Source: Fen-1077 sp050014355 (GTDB taxonomy: Bacteria; Chloroflexota; Dehalococcoidia; Dehalococcoidales; RBG-16-60-22). Taken from it: a stretch of 36,560 bases of DNA. The stretch lies in assembly GCA_050014355.1 (NCBI GenBank), contig JBEKDL010000036.1, positions 1 to 36,560 of the forward strand, written 5' to 3'. Of the stretch, positions 15,778-25,110 are shown one piece after another. Below the pieces are notes generated by a model. The model was given only the letters and a program-made list of their open reading frames with translations. It ran no database searches and had not been told where the DNA came from. Within the stretch, counting starts at the first letter, position 1; every line of letters starts with the position of its first letter. The translations under genes were made by a program, and so were the position numbers.

Positions 15778-16992
15778 CTATTCACTCCGCGGCGGCAGGG
15801 CCAGCAGCTTCCTTAGCTCGATAATCATCTCGGGGACATCAATCTTCACCGGGCATCTCTCGCGGCACCGCCCGCAGGTCAGGCACGTGTAAGCCAGAGA
15901 AGCGGCTTTTTCCATGTCCTGGCTGACGATGGCCGCCCAGACCGCGCCGATGCCGGCGAAATATTTGTCCCCGAAATGCCCGGCCGTGACCGCGAAAACG
16001 GGACATTCATAGAGACAGCCCCCGCAGCGCAGGCAATAAAGCGCCTGCTTCAGCACGGGATACCTGGCCAGCCGTGTCCTGCCGTCATCCAGGAAGATAA
16101 CGTGGAACTCCCTGGGGCCGTGGGCGCCATAGGTGGTAACTTTCTCGATATCGCCGGTCTTGCTCGGGCCGGAAATCATGCTGACATAAGAGGGCACCGT
16201 GTAGTTGGCATAGCGCCAGGTAACTTCGGCTACCTTGCAGGCATCCGCTATCGTGGGCACGAGCTTTTCCATGCCCACCAGGGCGATATGCACCAGCGGC
16301 GCGCCCGTGGAGAGGCGGATATTGCCCTCGTTTTCGATGATAAAGAGCGTGCCGGTCTCGGCGGCGACCACGTTGGCCCCGCTGATGCCGATGTCGGCTT
16401 TAAAAAACTTGTCTCTAAGGAAATCGCGGGCGGCCCCGACCATGCTGGCGATATCCGCATCCGGCGCGATTTCCTGTCCCATGACCTTGGAGAAAAGCCG
16501 GGCGACGTCCTCTCGGGGCACATGGATTGACGGCGAGGTTATGTGCATCGGCCTGGAGCCCATTTTCTGGATAATGAATTCACCGAGGTCGGTCTCGTAG
16601 ACGTCATTCCCTTTTTCTTCCAGGTACTCGCGCAGGCCGATTTCCTCGCCGGTCATCGTCTTCCCTTTAACGATGAGCTTGCCTTTTCCGGTCAGGCCGG
16701 AGATAATCTCCAGCGCCTCTTTGGCCGTCCTGGCCAGGTAGCCTTTGCCGTGGTTATCTTCGATGGCGGCGATGGCCTGGCGCGTAAGGTTCTCCATATC
16801 GGGGATAGCTTTTTCCTTTATCGCCAGGACTTCTTCCGCCAGGCCTACCGTGTGGGGAAACTTTTTCAGGGCGTTATTCACATTGCCGCGGAAGCTCTTG
16901 ATGGCTCGCGTCAGCGCCAGCCGGAGCCGCTCATCATGGGCGGCATCCATAATTTCTTTTTTATAATCTTTGAAACCTGATGTTTTCTTCAT
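15778..16992 (-). CDS. LutB-like iron-sulfur protein (LUD domain plus two [4Fe-4S])
   Basis: A 404-residue protein of the lactate-utilisation (LutB/LldF) type. Residues 50-290 form the LUD domain, with GISGANVVAAETGTL. The C-terminus has two ferredoxin motifs, CLRCGGCLYECP and CLTCGRCRERCP. It is shorter than typical LutB (about 475), mainly at the ends. It would shuttle electrons from a hydroxyacid oxidase. It overlaps the upstream CCG-protein gene by ATGA (16989-16992), so the two are translationally coupled. The flavin subunit is most likely the GlcD-like protein at 10167. Confidence 0.92.
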   Translation of the reverse strand: MKKTSGFKDYKKEIMDAAHDERLRLALTRAIKSFRGNVNNALKKFPHTVGLAEEVLAIKEKAIPDMENLTRQAIAAIEDNHGKGYLARTAKEALEIISGLTGKGKLIVKGKTMTGEEIGLREYLEEKGNDVYETDLGEFIIQKMGSRPMHITSPSIHVPREDVARLFSKVMGQEIAPDADIASMVGAARDFLRDKFFKADIGISGANVVAAETGTLFIIENEGNIRLSTGAPLVHIALVGMEKLVPTIADACKVAEVTWRYANYTVPSYVSMISGPSKTGDIEKVTTYGAHGPREFHVIFLDDGRTRLARYPVLKQALYCLRCGGCLYECPVFAVTAGHFGDKYFAGIGAVWAAIVSQDMEKAASLAYTCLTCGRCRERCPVKIDVPEMIIELRKLLALPPRSE

Positions 16993-17993
16993 AATTCCAT
17001 GGCCATGGCGACGACCTGTGATAGGTCCAGCACCTCAACACCTTCGACCTTGAGCTGGCGCAGTCCGTCTTTCAACTGGATAATGCAGCCCGGGCAGTGC
17101 GTCACGATTATCTCCGCTCCGGTTTCTGCGAGCTCCCGGGCCCGGTTGACCGCCAGCATCTGGCTCAACTCCGGAAAGACGGCCTCGAAGCCGCCACCGC
17201 CCCCGCAGCAGGTCGACCATTCCCCATGAGTCCAGTCCGTCTCCACCAGCGTAATATTCTCGATAGCTTTCAATATCTGGCGCGGCTCCTCGATAAGCTT
17301 TAAAAACCGTACCAGCTGGCACGGGTCGTGATAGGTCACTTTAACTTTACGGGGAAACCGCAGCTTGCGCGACGGGATTTCAGCGGCGACCACCTCCAGG
17401 AAATGCCTGACTTCCAGGTCATAGCCGTCTACGAAGCGGGGAAAGAGCCGTGCCAGGGCGTGAGTGCAATACGGGACGATGCCGATTATCTTCTTCACCC
17501 CGGACGATTTCAGCTTTTGATAGGCCCGCCGGGCGTTTACGGAAAAATCATCCTGTAAACCGGCCTGGAATAAAGGCGCGCCGCAGCAGGGCTCTTCTTC
17601 AGCCAGGTATCCGGGCTGCGTGCCCAGATTGCGGAGCACTTTCACGGCCGCCTCCAGCGGTTTCACTTCGTCTTCGGCGCCGCGAGAAAGGACATTGCTG
17701 TATATTCCGGGCAGATTCAGCCCCAGTTTCTTCTGAAAGCGGGCAAACCGCAGCGGCAGTTCCGCGCCGATGACGCTTTTATCTACCCCCCTCACCAGAG
17801 ACATCAACGCCTCCAGCTGTCTGGAAAACTGGTAGCCGCAGCCGGCAAAGAATATCGTTTCCGCGCGGCCCGGCAGGCCCAGACCGCGGGCCCACCTGGC
17901 GCTTTGCTCCTTGCTGACACCCAGGATGTTCTGCCGGGAGATGATATTATCGGCAAGGTAGGTCAGTCCGGGAGGAATCAAATCGTTTTGCAT
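16989..17993 (-). CDS. CCG-domain Fe-S oxidoreductase (HdrD/GlpC/LutA type)
   Basis: A 334-residue protein with two cysteine-rich CCG domains of the heterodisulfide-reductase D type. The first has FFAGCGYQ and EEPCCGAPLFQAG. The second has YHDPCQL, STCCGGGGGFE and HCPGCIIQL. They bind a non-cubane or [4Fe-4S] cluster that takes part in electron transfer. Start ATG 17993 is preferred: the longer frame to 18086 has an unlike, Gly-Pro-rich lead, and no SD. A GGAG lies 13 nt before 17993, which is long, so the start stays uncertain. It is the first gene of the operon and overlaps lutB-like by 4 nt (ATGA). Confidence 0.85.
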   Translation of the reverse strand: MQNDLIPPGLTYLADNIISRQNILGVSKEQSARWARGLGLPGRAETIFFAGCGYQFSRQLEALMSLVRGVDKSVIGAELPLRFARFQKKLGLNLPGIYSNVLSRGAEDEVKPLEAAVKVLRNLGTQPGYLAEEEPCCGAPLFQAGLQDDFSVNARRAYQKLKSSGVKKIIGIVPYCTHALARLFPRFVDGYDLEVRHFLEVVAAEIPSRKLRFPRKVKVTYHDPCQLVRFLKLIEEPRQILKAIENITLVETDWTHGEWSTCCGGGGGFEAVFPELSQMLAVNRARELAETGAEIIVTHCPGCIIQLKDGLRQLKVEGVEVLDLSQVVAMAMEL

Positions 17994-18162
17994 AAGACCA
18001 AGATAGCTCCAGATACTAATGATACATCCTTGGTCAGGGTGTGGCAAGTTAAGGGCTTCGACTGGACCGGGGCCCGGCCCGTACATCCATATACTTGAAA
18101 TGTGTTTTCATATCTGTTTTACTTCTCTGTTCCCACATGTTAAAATACGCTTGAAAAACGAC

Positions 18163-18192
18163 TTGACCCCAGACGACGCAGTGTAATATAGT
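18163..18192 (+). promoter_or_regulatory. Promoter of the ABC ATPase pair
   Basis: TTGACC (18163-18168), 18 bp, TATAGT (18187-18192). The first gene starts at 18253 behind GAGGG (18241-18245). Confidence 0.6.
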
Positions 18193-18252
18193 GTGGGGGA
18201 GAAAAAAGGCTTATCCGGGTATTCCAGATAAATATTTTACGAGGGACTTAAT

Positions 18253-19239
18253 ATGGCATCGTTATTAGAAGTAAAAAACCTGCAAACCCAATTTAAGACC
18301 GAGGCCGGCGTTGTTAAGGCCGTCGATGGCGTGTCTTATTATATCGACGAGCAGGAAATCGTCGGTCTGGTAGGGGAAAGCGGTTGCGGAAAATCCGTGA
18401 GCCAGCTGTCCGTGATGCAGCTTATCAGCGCTCCGGGGAAAATAGTCGGCGGAGAGGTCATTTTCGAAGGTCAAGACCTTCTCAAGTTCGAGGCTAACGG
18501 GGCCGAGATGCGCGCGGTACGCGGCGCCAGAATTGCCATGATTTTCCAGGAGCCAATGACTTCGCTTAACCCGGTATTAACCATCGGGCAGCAGCTCACC
18601 GAAATGTTAATACTGCACATGAAAATGAGCCAGGATGCCGCCCGTAAGAGGGCCATCGAGCTGATGAGCCTGGTGGGCATTCCCGCCGCGGCCAGCCGCA
18701 TCGATGATTATCCCCACCATTTCAGCGGCGGTATGAGGCAGAGGGTAATGATTGCCATGGGCCTCTCCTGCAATCCCAAGATTCTCATCGCCGACGAACC
18801 GACCACCGCTCTGGATGTCACCACGCAGGCGCAACTGCTGGAAATGATGAAAGACATGGTCACGCGCTTCCGTGCGTCGCTGGCTATCGTGACCCATAAC
18901 CTGGGCGTGGTGGCCCGCTATGCCCAGCGAATCTATATCATGTACGCCGGGCGTATCGTGGAGGAAGGCACGACAAAAAATATCTTCGGCAACCCGCGCC
19001 ACCCCTACACGATTGGCCTTCTCAAGTGCATACCCAGACTCGATGAAGAAGAAGGCCGGAAGCTCGTACCCATCGATGGACTGCCGCCTAACCTCATCAG
19101 GATGCCTCCTACCTGCGCCTTTCTACCCCGATGCTCCAGTAAAATTGATGTATGTTTGCGGGAACCGTGGCCGGCGCTCACGTCTGTTAACAGCGACCGC
19201 GGGCATTACATACGCTGCTATCTGAATAAGGAGAAATAA
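18253..19239 (+). CDS. Oligopeptide/dipeptide ABC transporter ATPase, DppD/OppD type
   Basis: A 328-residue ATPase that would power uptake of peptides or other small solutes such as nickel. Walker A is GESGCGKS (about 41-48), Q-loop Gln99, signature HFSGGMRQR (about 156-164), Walker B LIADEP (about 179-183) and switch His215. The C-terminal oligopeptide-type extension has CAFLPRC and a third Cys (KIDVC); such cysteines have been linked to Fe-S binding in DppD-type ATPases. The next gene begins in the base after its stop. No permease or binding protein lies in the window. Confidence 0.93.
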   Translation: MASLLEVKNLQTQFKTEAGVVKAVDGVSYYIDEQEIVGLVGESGCGKSVSQLSVMQLISAPGKIVGGEVIFEGQDLLKFEANGAEMRAVRGARIAMIFQEPMTSLNPVLTIGQQLTEMLILHMKMSQDAARKRAIELMSLVGIPAAASRIDDYPHHFSGGMRQRVMIAMGLSCNPKILIADEPTTALDVTTQAQLLEMMKDMVTRFRASLAIVTHNLGVVARYAQRIYIMYAGRIVEEGTTKNIFGNPRHPYTIGLLKCIPRLDEEEGRKLVPIDGLPPNLIRMPPTCAFLPRCSSKIDVCLREPWPALTSVNSDRGHYIRCYLNKEK

Positions 19240-20229
19240 GTGAACCAGAAATCTAATGGCGCCGTACTGGACATTCAGAACCTGAAGATGTACTTTCCGG
19301 TCACCCGCGGCCTGCTGCGCCGGAAGGTCGCCGATGTCAAGGCCGTGGATGGGGTCAGCTTCAAGCTCGAGCAGTCGGAGACACTGGGGCTGGTAGGCGA
19401 GAGCGGCTGCGGCAAAACTACTATCGGCCGCTGTGTTCTCGGCCTCTACCGGCCGACCGACGGCAAAATCATCTTTGGTGGTCAGGATATCGCCACTCTC
19501 CCGGAAAAAAAGCTAAGAGAAGTACGGAAGAACATGGCCCTTATTTTCCAGGACCCGTATTCTTCACTTGACCCCCGCCAGAGCGCCGGCAGCATCGTCG
19601 GCGAGCCGCTGAAAATCCACAATATGGTCATGACGAGGTCGGAATACAAAGACAAGGTAGAGCAGCTTTTCCGCATCGTCGGCCTGGACCCCTCGATGAC
19701 CGACCGCTTCCCCCACGAGTTCAGCGGCGGTCAGCGTCAGCGTATTGGCGTGGCCCGCGCCCTGGCCTGTAATCCCCAGGTAATCGTCTGCGATGAGCCT
19801 ATCTCTGCCCTCGATGTCTCCATCCAAGCCCAGATAATCAACCTCCTGGAAGAACTGCAATCTAAAAGCGAAGGTTTGAGCTATCTTTTTATCGCCCACG
19901 ACCTGTCCGTGGTGCGCCATATCAGCGACCGCGTCGCGGTAATGTATCTCGGGCACATCGTGGAAATATGCAAGTCCCGCGTACTTTATGAAAATCCTCT
20001 CCACCCCTATACCCGCGCCCTCCTCTCCGCCGTGCCGATTGCCGACCCGTTCATCGAAGAGAAACGCGAGCGCATCATCCTGAAGGGCGAGGTGCCCAGC
20101 CCATTAAATCCTCCCGCGGGCTGCACCTTCCATCCGCGCTGCTTTATGGCCATACCCGAATGCAGCCAGGCCGTGCCGCCGCTAAGGGACATCGGGGAAG
20201 GGCACGAGGTAGCCTGTATCAGGGTTTAG
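19240..20229 (+). CDS. Oligopeptide/dipeptide ABC transporter ATPase, DppF/OppF type
   Basis: A 329-residue partner of the preceding ATPase. Walker A is GESGCGKT (about 53-60), signature EFSGGQRQR, Walker B VIVCDEP. It has the C-terminal oligopeptide domain with CTFHPRC and a later Cys. The GTG start at 19240 directly follows the upstream TAA, with AGGAG overlapping it, so translation is coupled. The gene ends 11 nt before the convergent histidine kinase stop, with no obvious terminator. Transport components must be elsewhere, or these ATPases are shared with other systems. Confidence 0.93.
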   Translation: MNQKSNGAVLDIQNLKMYFPVTRGLLRRKVADVKAVDGVSFKLEQSETLGLVGESGCGKTTIGRCVLGLYRPTDGKIIFGGQDIATLPEKKLREVRKNMALIFQDPYSSLDPRQSAGSIVGEPLKIHNMVMTRSEYKDKVEQLFRIVGLDPSMTDRFPHEFSGGQRQRIGVARALACNPQVIVCDEPISALDVSIQAQIINLLEELQSKSEGLSYLFIAHDLSVVRHISDRVAVMYLGHIVEICKSRVLYENPLHPYTRALLSAVPIADPFIEEKRERIILKGEVPSPLNPPAGCTFHPRCFMAIPECSQAVPPLRDIGEGHEVACIRV

Positions 20230-20240
20230 TCCGCGGCGCT

Positions 20241-21740
20241 TTATAGCGTACCGGGGTGCCACGGCAGCGTTACCGTCAGTTCCGTGCCCTGGCCCGGCGC
20301 CGATTTTATCTGAAGATTGCCATCCAAGAGCCACGCCCGCTCGTACATACCCATAAGTCCGAGCCTGCCGGCCCTCACCATTTCTTCGGCCCTTCCGGGC
20401 ACTTTGAAGCCCTGGCCGTTATCGGTCACGGTCAACGTTATATTTACTTCCCCCCGCTCAACCTTGATGGTCGCCATGGAGGCATGCGCATGTTTTCTGA
20501 TGTTATTCAGGGCTTCCTGGGCAATCCTGAAGAGGACTATCTGCGCTTCCGGGGAGAGCGGCCGGTCCATGCCCGTCGCTTCAACCCTGGTCTGAATATT
20601 CTGGTCCTTCTCCAGCTCTTCGGCAATCCACTCCAGGGCGGCTACCAGACCGAGGTCGTCGATAATGCGGGGTCTTAGACCCTGGGCCGTAGCGCGCAGG
20701 GCTTCCAGTGCTTCGACGGCCTGACCGCGCAAGTCCTGGAGCTTCTCCTTGACCGAGGCCAGTTTGAGGCGCTGCGTCGAGGCCAGATTGTCCAGTTTTT
20801 GAATAAGGATGATGATATCGGGAGATACGTCGTCATGCAGGTCGCGGGCGATGCGTTTGCGCTCCTCTTCCTGGGCGCGGGTAATTTGCTTAATGTAGGT
20901 CTGGACATTTTGCTGCTGCTGCTTTTCCTGCGTAATATCGCGGGCGACATGCTCAAAACCCTGTACCTGGCCGCGGGAAATCACCGCCGTGGTGGACATC
21001 ATGACTGCTTTTATAGTGCCGTCTTTAACGAAAAATTGCTGTTCATAGGGCTGGTCGAACTCCTGCCCGCCAACAAGTCTATCCCGAACATCCCGCGCCA
21101 GGGCCAGCGATTCGCCGCTTAAAAATCTCCCCAGATGCACGCCTTTCAGCTCATCAACGGTGAAGCCGGACAATTTTTCGAACGCCCGATTACCATCCAG
21201 AAACATGCCATTGACATCCTGCACCCATATAGCATCACTGGCGTTTTCAAACAGATAGCGGTATTTCTGCTCGGAGGCGCTCATGCCTTGCTCCGACTCT
21301 TCCAGCCGGGCGACCAGCTGCTGGTAAAGCGCGTTCTCTTTTCTCCTGCCTTCGAACCATAAATTGACCAGCACCCCCAACAGAAGAATCCCTCCGCTTT
21401 CCAGCAAGGCTTCGGCCCGGTCGTCAGTGTTTAGTATGATACGAGGCAGGATAATAGTTAATGAAATTACCAGGACAGCTATTCCCGTCCTCAAGCCAAA
21501 GACCATAGCCGCGTAGATAACCGGTACCAGGAAAAGGGCTCGCTCTATGGAAAATTGCGTCAGGCCTATAAAGGCCAGGAGGGAGGGAGATTCGATCCGC
21601 AGGAGTTGTTGCGGGTACTGGAAAATGGCGCATATAGCCAGCAGAAGCAGCAATATCCACAAATGGGGATTGGAGAGAGACAGGGAAGTTTTTTTTAAAG
21701 TACGGATATTATTGGCCACTAGTCCATTTCCTGCAGGCAC
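20241..21740 (-). CDS. Membrane-bound PAS sensor histidine kinase (NarX/HisKA_3 type)
   Basis: A 499-residue kinase. Residues about 25-130 hold several membrane helices of a MASE-like sensor. One PAS domain is at about 155-275 (KYRYLFENASDAIWVQDVNG). A HisKA_3 dimerisation domain has the phospho-His in ARDLHDDVS (His302), and the HATPase_c domain has ALNNIRKHAH, DNGQGF and GRLGLMGMYERA. The start is uncertain: GTG 21740 has a weak site, while GTG 21719 has AGGA 9 nt upstream. It follows its regulator gene by 13 nt. It faces the ABC ATPase genes tail to tail. The signal is unknown. Confidence 0.92.
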   Translation of the reverse strand: MPAGNGLVANNIRTLKKTSLSLSNPHLWILLLLLAICAIFQYPQQLLRIESPSLLAFIGLTQFSIERALFLVPVIYAAMVFGLRTGIAVLVISLTIILPRIILNTDDRAEALLESGGILLLGVLVNLWFEGRRKENALYQQLVARLEESEQGMSASEQKYRYLFENASDAIWVQDVNGMFLDGNRAFEKLSGFTVDELKGVHLGRFLSGESLALARDVRDRLVGGQEFDQPYEQQFFVKDGTIKAVMMSTTAVISRGQVQGFEHVARDITQEKQQQQNVQTYIKQITRAQEEERKRIARDLHDDVSPDIIILIQKLDNLASTQRLKLASVKEKLQDLRGQAVEALEALRATAQGLRPRIIDDLGLVAALEWIAEELEKDQNIQTRVEATGMDRPLSPEAQIVLFRIAQEALNNIRKHAHASMATIKVERGEVNITLTVTDNGQGFKVPGRAEEMVRAGRLGLMGMYERAWLLDGNLQIKSAPGQGTELTVTLPWHPGTL

Positions 21741-21753
21741 CCGGAAAAGACAC

Positions 21754-22416
21754 TTATTGTATATCGTTAAGGTCGATGTACCCTTGCTTCAACCCTTTGA
21801 TGATAGCATCGGTGCGGCTGCTGCAGCCGAGCTTATTAAAGATATTGGTCATATGGGCCTTGACCGTCCGCAGGCTGATGAACAGCTTCTCGGAGAGCTC
21901 TTTGTTGCTAAGCCCCCGGGCCGCCCATTTCAGGATTTCTATCTCCCGTGAAGTCAGCTGCCCGCTGGCCTCGCGCTCATCAGGGCTTTTGGACAGATTG
22001 GCCAGGCGCTGCACGAGTTTGCGGGTAACCTCGGAGTCGAGCACGGATTCGCCGGAGCGCACGGCTCGTATCGCCCTGATGACATCCTTACCCGGTGAAT
22101 TCTTCAGCAGGTAGCCGCAGGCCCCGGCCTCCAACAGTCCGATGATATAACGGATATCACTGTAAGCAGTTAAAATTAAAAGCGCCGTGGACGGGCTAAT
22201 CTGCTTGATTTGCTTGGTCGCCTCGATGCCATTCAGCTTGGGCATGACAATGTCCATGATGACTATATCGGGTTTGAGCTTCCCGACCATACTAACGGCT
22301 TCTTCGCCATCCGCGGCTTCACCAACCAGCTCGAAATCCTTCTCCTTTTCGAGGAGATTACGCATCCCTTCCCTCAACATGGCATGGTCATCGGCGATGA
22401 AAATCCTGGTCTTCAT
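21754..22416 (-). CDS. NarL/LuxR-family response regulator
   Basis: A 220-residue response regulator. Receiver residues 1-120 hold Asp9/Asp10, the phosphoacceptor Asp55 in IVIMDIVMPKLNG and Lys in LLKNSPG. The LuxR-type HTH is at about 153-210 (LTSREIEILKWAARGLSNKELSEKL as split pattern; RTVKAHMTNIFNKLG). It is the first gene of the pair, with its kinase directly downstream, and is the clear cognate of that kinase. Targets are unknown; the divergent small ORF and acs 240-580 bp away are possible. Confidence 0.93.
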   Translation of the reverse strand: MKTRIFIADDHAMLREGMRNLLEKEKDFELVGEAADGEEAVSMVGKLKPDIVIMDIVMPKLNGIEATKQIKQISPSTALLILTAYSDIRYIIGLLEAGACGYLLKNSPGKDVIRAIRAVRSGESVLDSEVTRKLVQRLANLSKSPDEREASGQLTSREIEILKWAARGLSNKELSEKLFISLRTVKAHMTNIFNKLGCSSRTDAIIKGLKQGYIDLNDIQ

Positions 22417-22652
22417 ACTACTCCTGGCGGCTCGCCTTACCCTTCAATATATCCCTTATCATTTTAGAACGTTCGGGCGAAAATGGCAATCATCATGCGA
22501 TTAAGCGTCGGGTTTTAGGACTTTTGGACGATACGAAATACGACTTACAGTCTGTCAGGATGAGCCCGCGGGGCGGTTCGACTACACTCAAGAAAATGCT
22601 AACATAAAATAGATTTAAAGAATTATCAGACGGTCCGAGAGATACTTCCAAA

Positions 22653-22925
22653 ATGAAAAAACGGCAGCTTAAGAGCACGGACACAAGGATAGAAACCCGG
22701 AATGCCATCCTGGCGGCCCTGGCTAAAGCGCAAGGCGATAGTAATTCATTAGATATCACTTCGGATGAACCGGATAGCGACGACAACGGATACTACATTT
22801 TGACCAGAGAAGAGATAACGGCCCTATTAAGCGGCAATACGGAAAGAATAGAGAGCTGGGTCGGCAATCTGGACAGGCGCCATGCGATATGGCTGTTACG
22901 ATGGCTCATCAAAGAAAGCACGTGA
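22653..22925 (+). CDS. Small unknown protein upstream of acs
   Basis: A 90-residue protein I do not recognise. It is basic at the N-terminus (KKRQLK), then acidic (DSDDNGYY), and ends in a likely helix (RRHAIWLLRWLIKEST). The motif YILTREEITALLSG reads like a helical segment. There is no clear ribosome site before ATG 22653, but the frame is open and its codon use fits the neighbours. It lies 75 nt before acs on the same strand and 237 nt from the divergent response regulator, so a shared transcript with acs is possible. Confidence 0.5.
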   Translation: MKKRQLKSTDTRIETRNAILAALAKAQGDSNSLDITSDEPDSDDNGYYILTREEITALLSGNTERIESWVGNLDRRHAIWLLRWLIKEST

Positions 22926-22979
22926 TATTTTCCGAAGAAAATAATAAATCTTATTGGGAATCACTTGGTGATAGACCAA
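22926..22979 (+). promoter_or_regulatory. Three small palindromes before acs
   Basis: Three perfect inverted repeats follow each other: TATTTTC/GAAAATA (22926-22943, loop CGAA), AATAA/TTATT (22943-22955) and TTGGT/ACCAA (22965-22979, loop GATAG). They fill the gap before acs. They may be an operator or leader structure, but such short repeats can arise by chance in AT-rich DNA. Confidence 0.35.
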
Positions 22980-22999
22980 AGGAAAAAAGGAGTTAAACA

Positions 23000-25036
23000 G
23001 TGGTGGATACCAACAACAAGAAAGCAGTCGGCAAAAAAGAAAACGAAGGGATATTGGGGCAAATATCCGACCAGGCCATTACTTCCATGATGGAAGAAAA
23101 CCGGGTATTCCCCGTGCCGTCGGAGTTCGCTAAAAAAGCGGCCGTGAAAAGCATGGTGGGATATAAGAAACTCTATGACGAATCGATTAATAACCCCGAT
23201 AAGTTCTGGGGTAAAATCGCCGAAGAGCTGGACTGGTTCAAAAAATGGGATAAATACGAGGTCTATGATTTCAAGGATAACCCTGAAGTAAGGCACTTCG
23301 TCGGCGGTAAAATCAATGTCAGCTATAACTGTCTTGACCGTCATCTTAGGACCGCCCGCAAGAACAAAGCCGCCATCATCTGGCAGGGTGAACCGGACGG
23401 AGACGTCAAAGTATACACCTACCAGCAGCTCCACTATGAGGTCTGCAAATTCGCCAACGTTCTCAAGAAATTCGGTATCAAAAAGGGCGATACAGTCTCT
23501 ATCTATTTACCCATGATTCCCGAGCTGGCCATCGCGATGCTGGCGTGCGTACGCATCGGCGCGATACACAGCGTGGTCTTCGGCGGCTTCAGCGCCGAGG
23601 CCCTGCGCGACAGGATTCTCGACTGCAAGTCCAAGCTGCTCGTGACCGCGGACGGCTACTGGCGCAGCGGCAAGCAGATAAAGAGCAAGGATGGCGCCGA
23701 TACTGCCGTGGCCGCTACCCCCACGATTAAAAACTGCATCATCGTCAAGAGACTCGGCATCGATATCAAGATGCAGGCCGGTCGGGATTTCTGGTGGCAT
23801 GAACAGATGAGCGCGGCTGATATTTCCGGGAAATGCGAGCCGGAGCAAATGGACGGCGATGAATCGCTCTTTATACTTTACACCAGCGGCAGCACCGGTA
23901 AACCTAAGGGCGTGCTGCACACGCAGGCCGGCTACCTCCTCCACGCTTACGTCAGCATGAAATGGATATTCGATATCAAGGATGAAGATACCTTCTGGTG
24001 CACCGCCGACGTGGGCTGGATTACGGGCCACACCTATATCATTTACGGGCCGCTGGCAGCCGGCGCCACCAGCCTCATGTTCGAGAGCGTGCCCACCTAC
24101 CCCGCCTCCGACAGGTTCTGGCAAATCGTGGAAAAATTCAAAGTTAACGTTTTCTATACCGCCCCCACCGTCATCCGGTCACTGATGAGAGAGGGCGAAG
24201 AGTTGCCCAACAAGCACGACCTTTCCAGCTTGAGGCTCCTGGGCAGCGTCGGCGAGCCGATTAACCCCGAAGCCTGGATGTGGTACTACCGCGTCATCGG
24301 CAAGGAGAAATGCCCCATCGTGGACACCTGGTGGCAAACCGAGACCGGCGGTATTCTGATAACCCCACTGCCGGGCGCGATGGCCATTAAACCCGGCTCC
24401 GCCAGCCTGCCTTTCCCTGGAGTCGACCCCATAATACTGCGCGAGGACGGCAGCGCCGTTGGACCTAACGAGGGCGGCTGGCTTTGCATCAAGAAACCCT
24501 GGCCCGGCATGATGCGCACCATCTACGGCGACCCGGCCCGCTTCAAAGAGACCTATTTCAGCAAGTTCCCGGGATATTACTGCACGGGTGACGGCGCGCG
24601 TACTGACAGGGACGGCTATTACTGGCTCATGGGCCGCATCGACGACGTAATTAAAGTTTCCGGTCACCGCATCGGCACGGCCGAGGTAGAAAGCAGCCTG
24701 GTATCTCATGGCAAAGTAGCTGAATCTGCCGTCGTGCCCGTGCCGCACGCACTCAAAGGCGAAGGTATTTACGCTTACGTTACCCTGAAAGCCGGTGAGA
24801 AACCAACATCGGAACTGGAAGCGGAATTAAAGACCCATGTCCGCCAGAAGATTGGACCCATCGCTACCCCGGATGTCATCCAGTTCGCCGATGGCCTGCC
24901 CAAGACCCGCTCCGGCAAAATCATGCGCCGCATTCTGGTCAAGATTGCCGCCGGCACCACCGATAACCTCGGCGATACATCTACCCTGGCCGACCCGTCG
25001 GTCGTCTCCACGCTGATTGCCGGTAGAAAGAAATAA
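23000..25036 (+). CDS. acs: Acetyl-CoA synthetase (AMP-forming)
   Basis: A 678-residue enzyme that activates acetate to acetyl-CoA with ATP via acetyl-AMP. The P-loop-like YTSGSTGKPKGVLHT is at about 292-306, and the later motifs TWWQTETGG, YCTGDGA and GRIDDVIKVSGHRIGTAEVE follow. The C-terminal TRSGKIMRR holds the Lys that is often acetylated to switch these enzymes off. Length is slightly above the usual 650. Start GTG 23000 follows AAGGAG with 7-8 nt; a second GTG at 23003 is equally possible. Together with the acetate transporter 74 nt downstream it forms an acetate uptake and activation unit. Confidence 0.96.
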   Translation: MVDTNNKKAVGKKENEGILGQISDQAITSMMEENRVFPVPSEFAKKAAVKSMVGYKKLYDESINNPDKFWGKIAEELDWFKKWDKYEVYDFKDNPEVRHFVGGKINVSYNCLDRHLRTARKNKAAIIWQGEPDGDVKVYTYQQLHYEVCKFANVLKKFGIKKGDTVSIYLPMIPELAIAMLACVRIGAIHSVVFGGFSAEALRDRILDCKSKLLVTADGYWRSGKQIKSKDGADTAVAATPTIKNCIIVKRLGIDIKMQAGRDFWWHEQMSAADISGKCEPEQMDGDESLFILYTSGSTGKPKGVLHTQAGYLLHAYVSMKWIFDIKDEDTFWCTADVGWITGHTYIIYGPLAAGATSLMFESVPTYPASDRFWQIVEKFKVNVFYTAPTVIRSLMREGEELPNKHDLSSLRLLGSVGEPINPEAWMWYYRVIGKEKCPIVDTWWQTETGGILITPLPGAMAIKPGSASLPFPGVDPIILREDGSAVGPNEGGWLCIKKPWPGMMRTIYGDPARFKETYFSKFPGYYCTGDGARTDRDGYYWLMGRIDDVIKVSGHRIGTAEVESSLVSHGKVAESAVVPVPHALKGEGIYAYVTLKAGEKPTSELEAELKTHVRQKIGPIATPDVIQFADGLPKTRSGKIMRRILVKIAAGTTDNLGDTSTLADPSVVSTLIAGRKK

Positions 25037-25110
25037 CCGTTATCATTACCGGGGCGGGTCGCCGCCCCGGTCCTTGTTTTCTACACACTTAATCTTTTAT
25101 GGAGGGATTT

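Noticed and set aside
17994..18086. 31-residue N-terminal extension of the CCG-domain protein
   Set aside because: Gly-Pro-rich, no SD, and outside the conserved domain; ATG 17993 preferred, though not proven.
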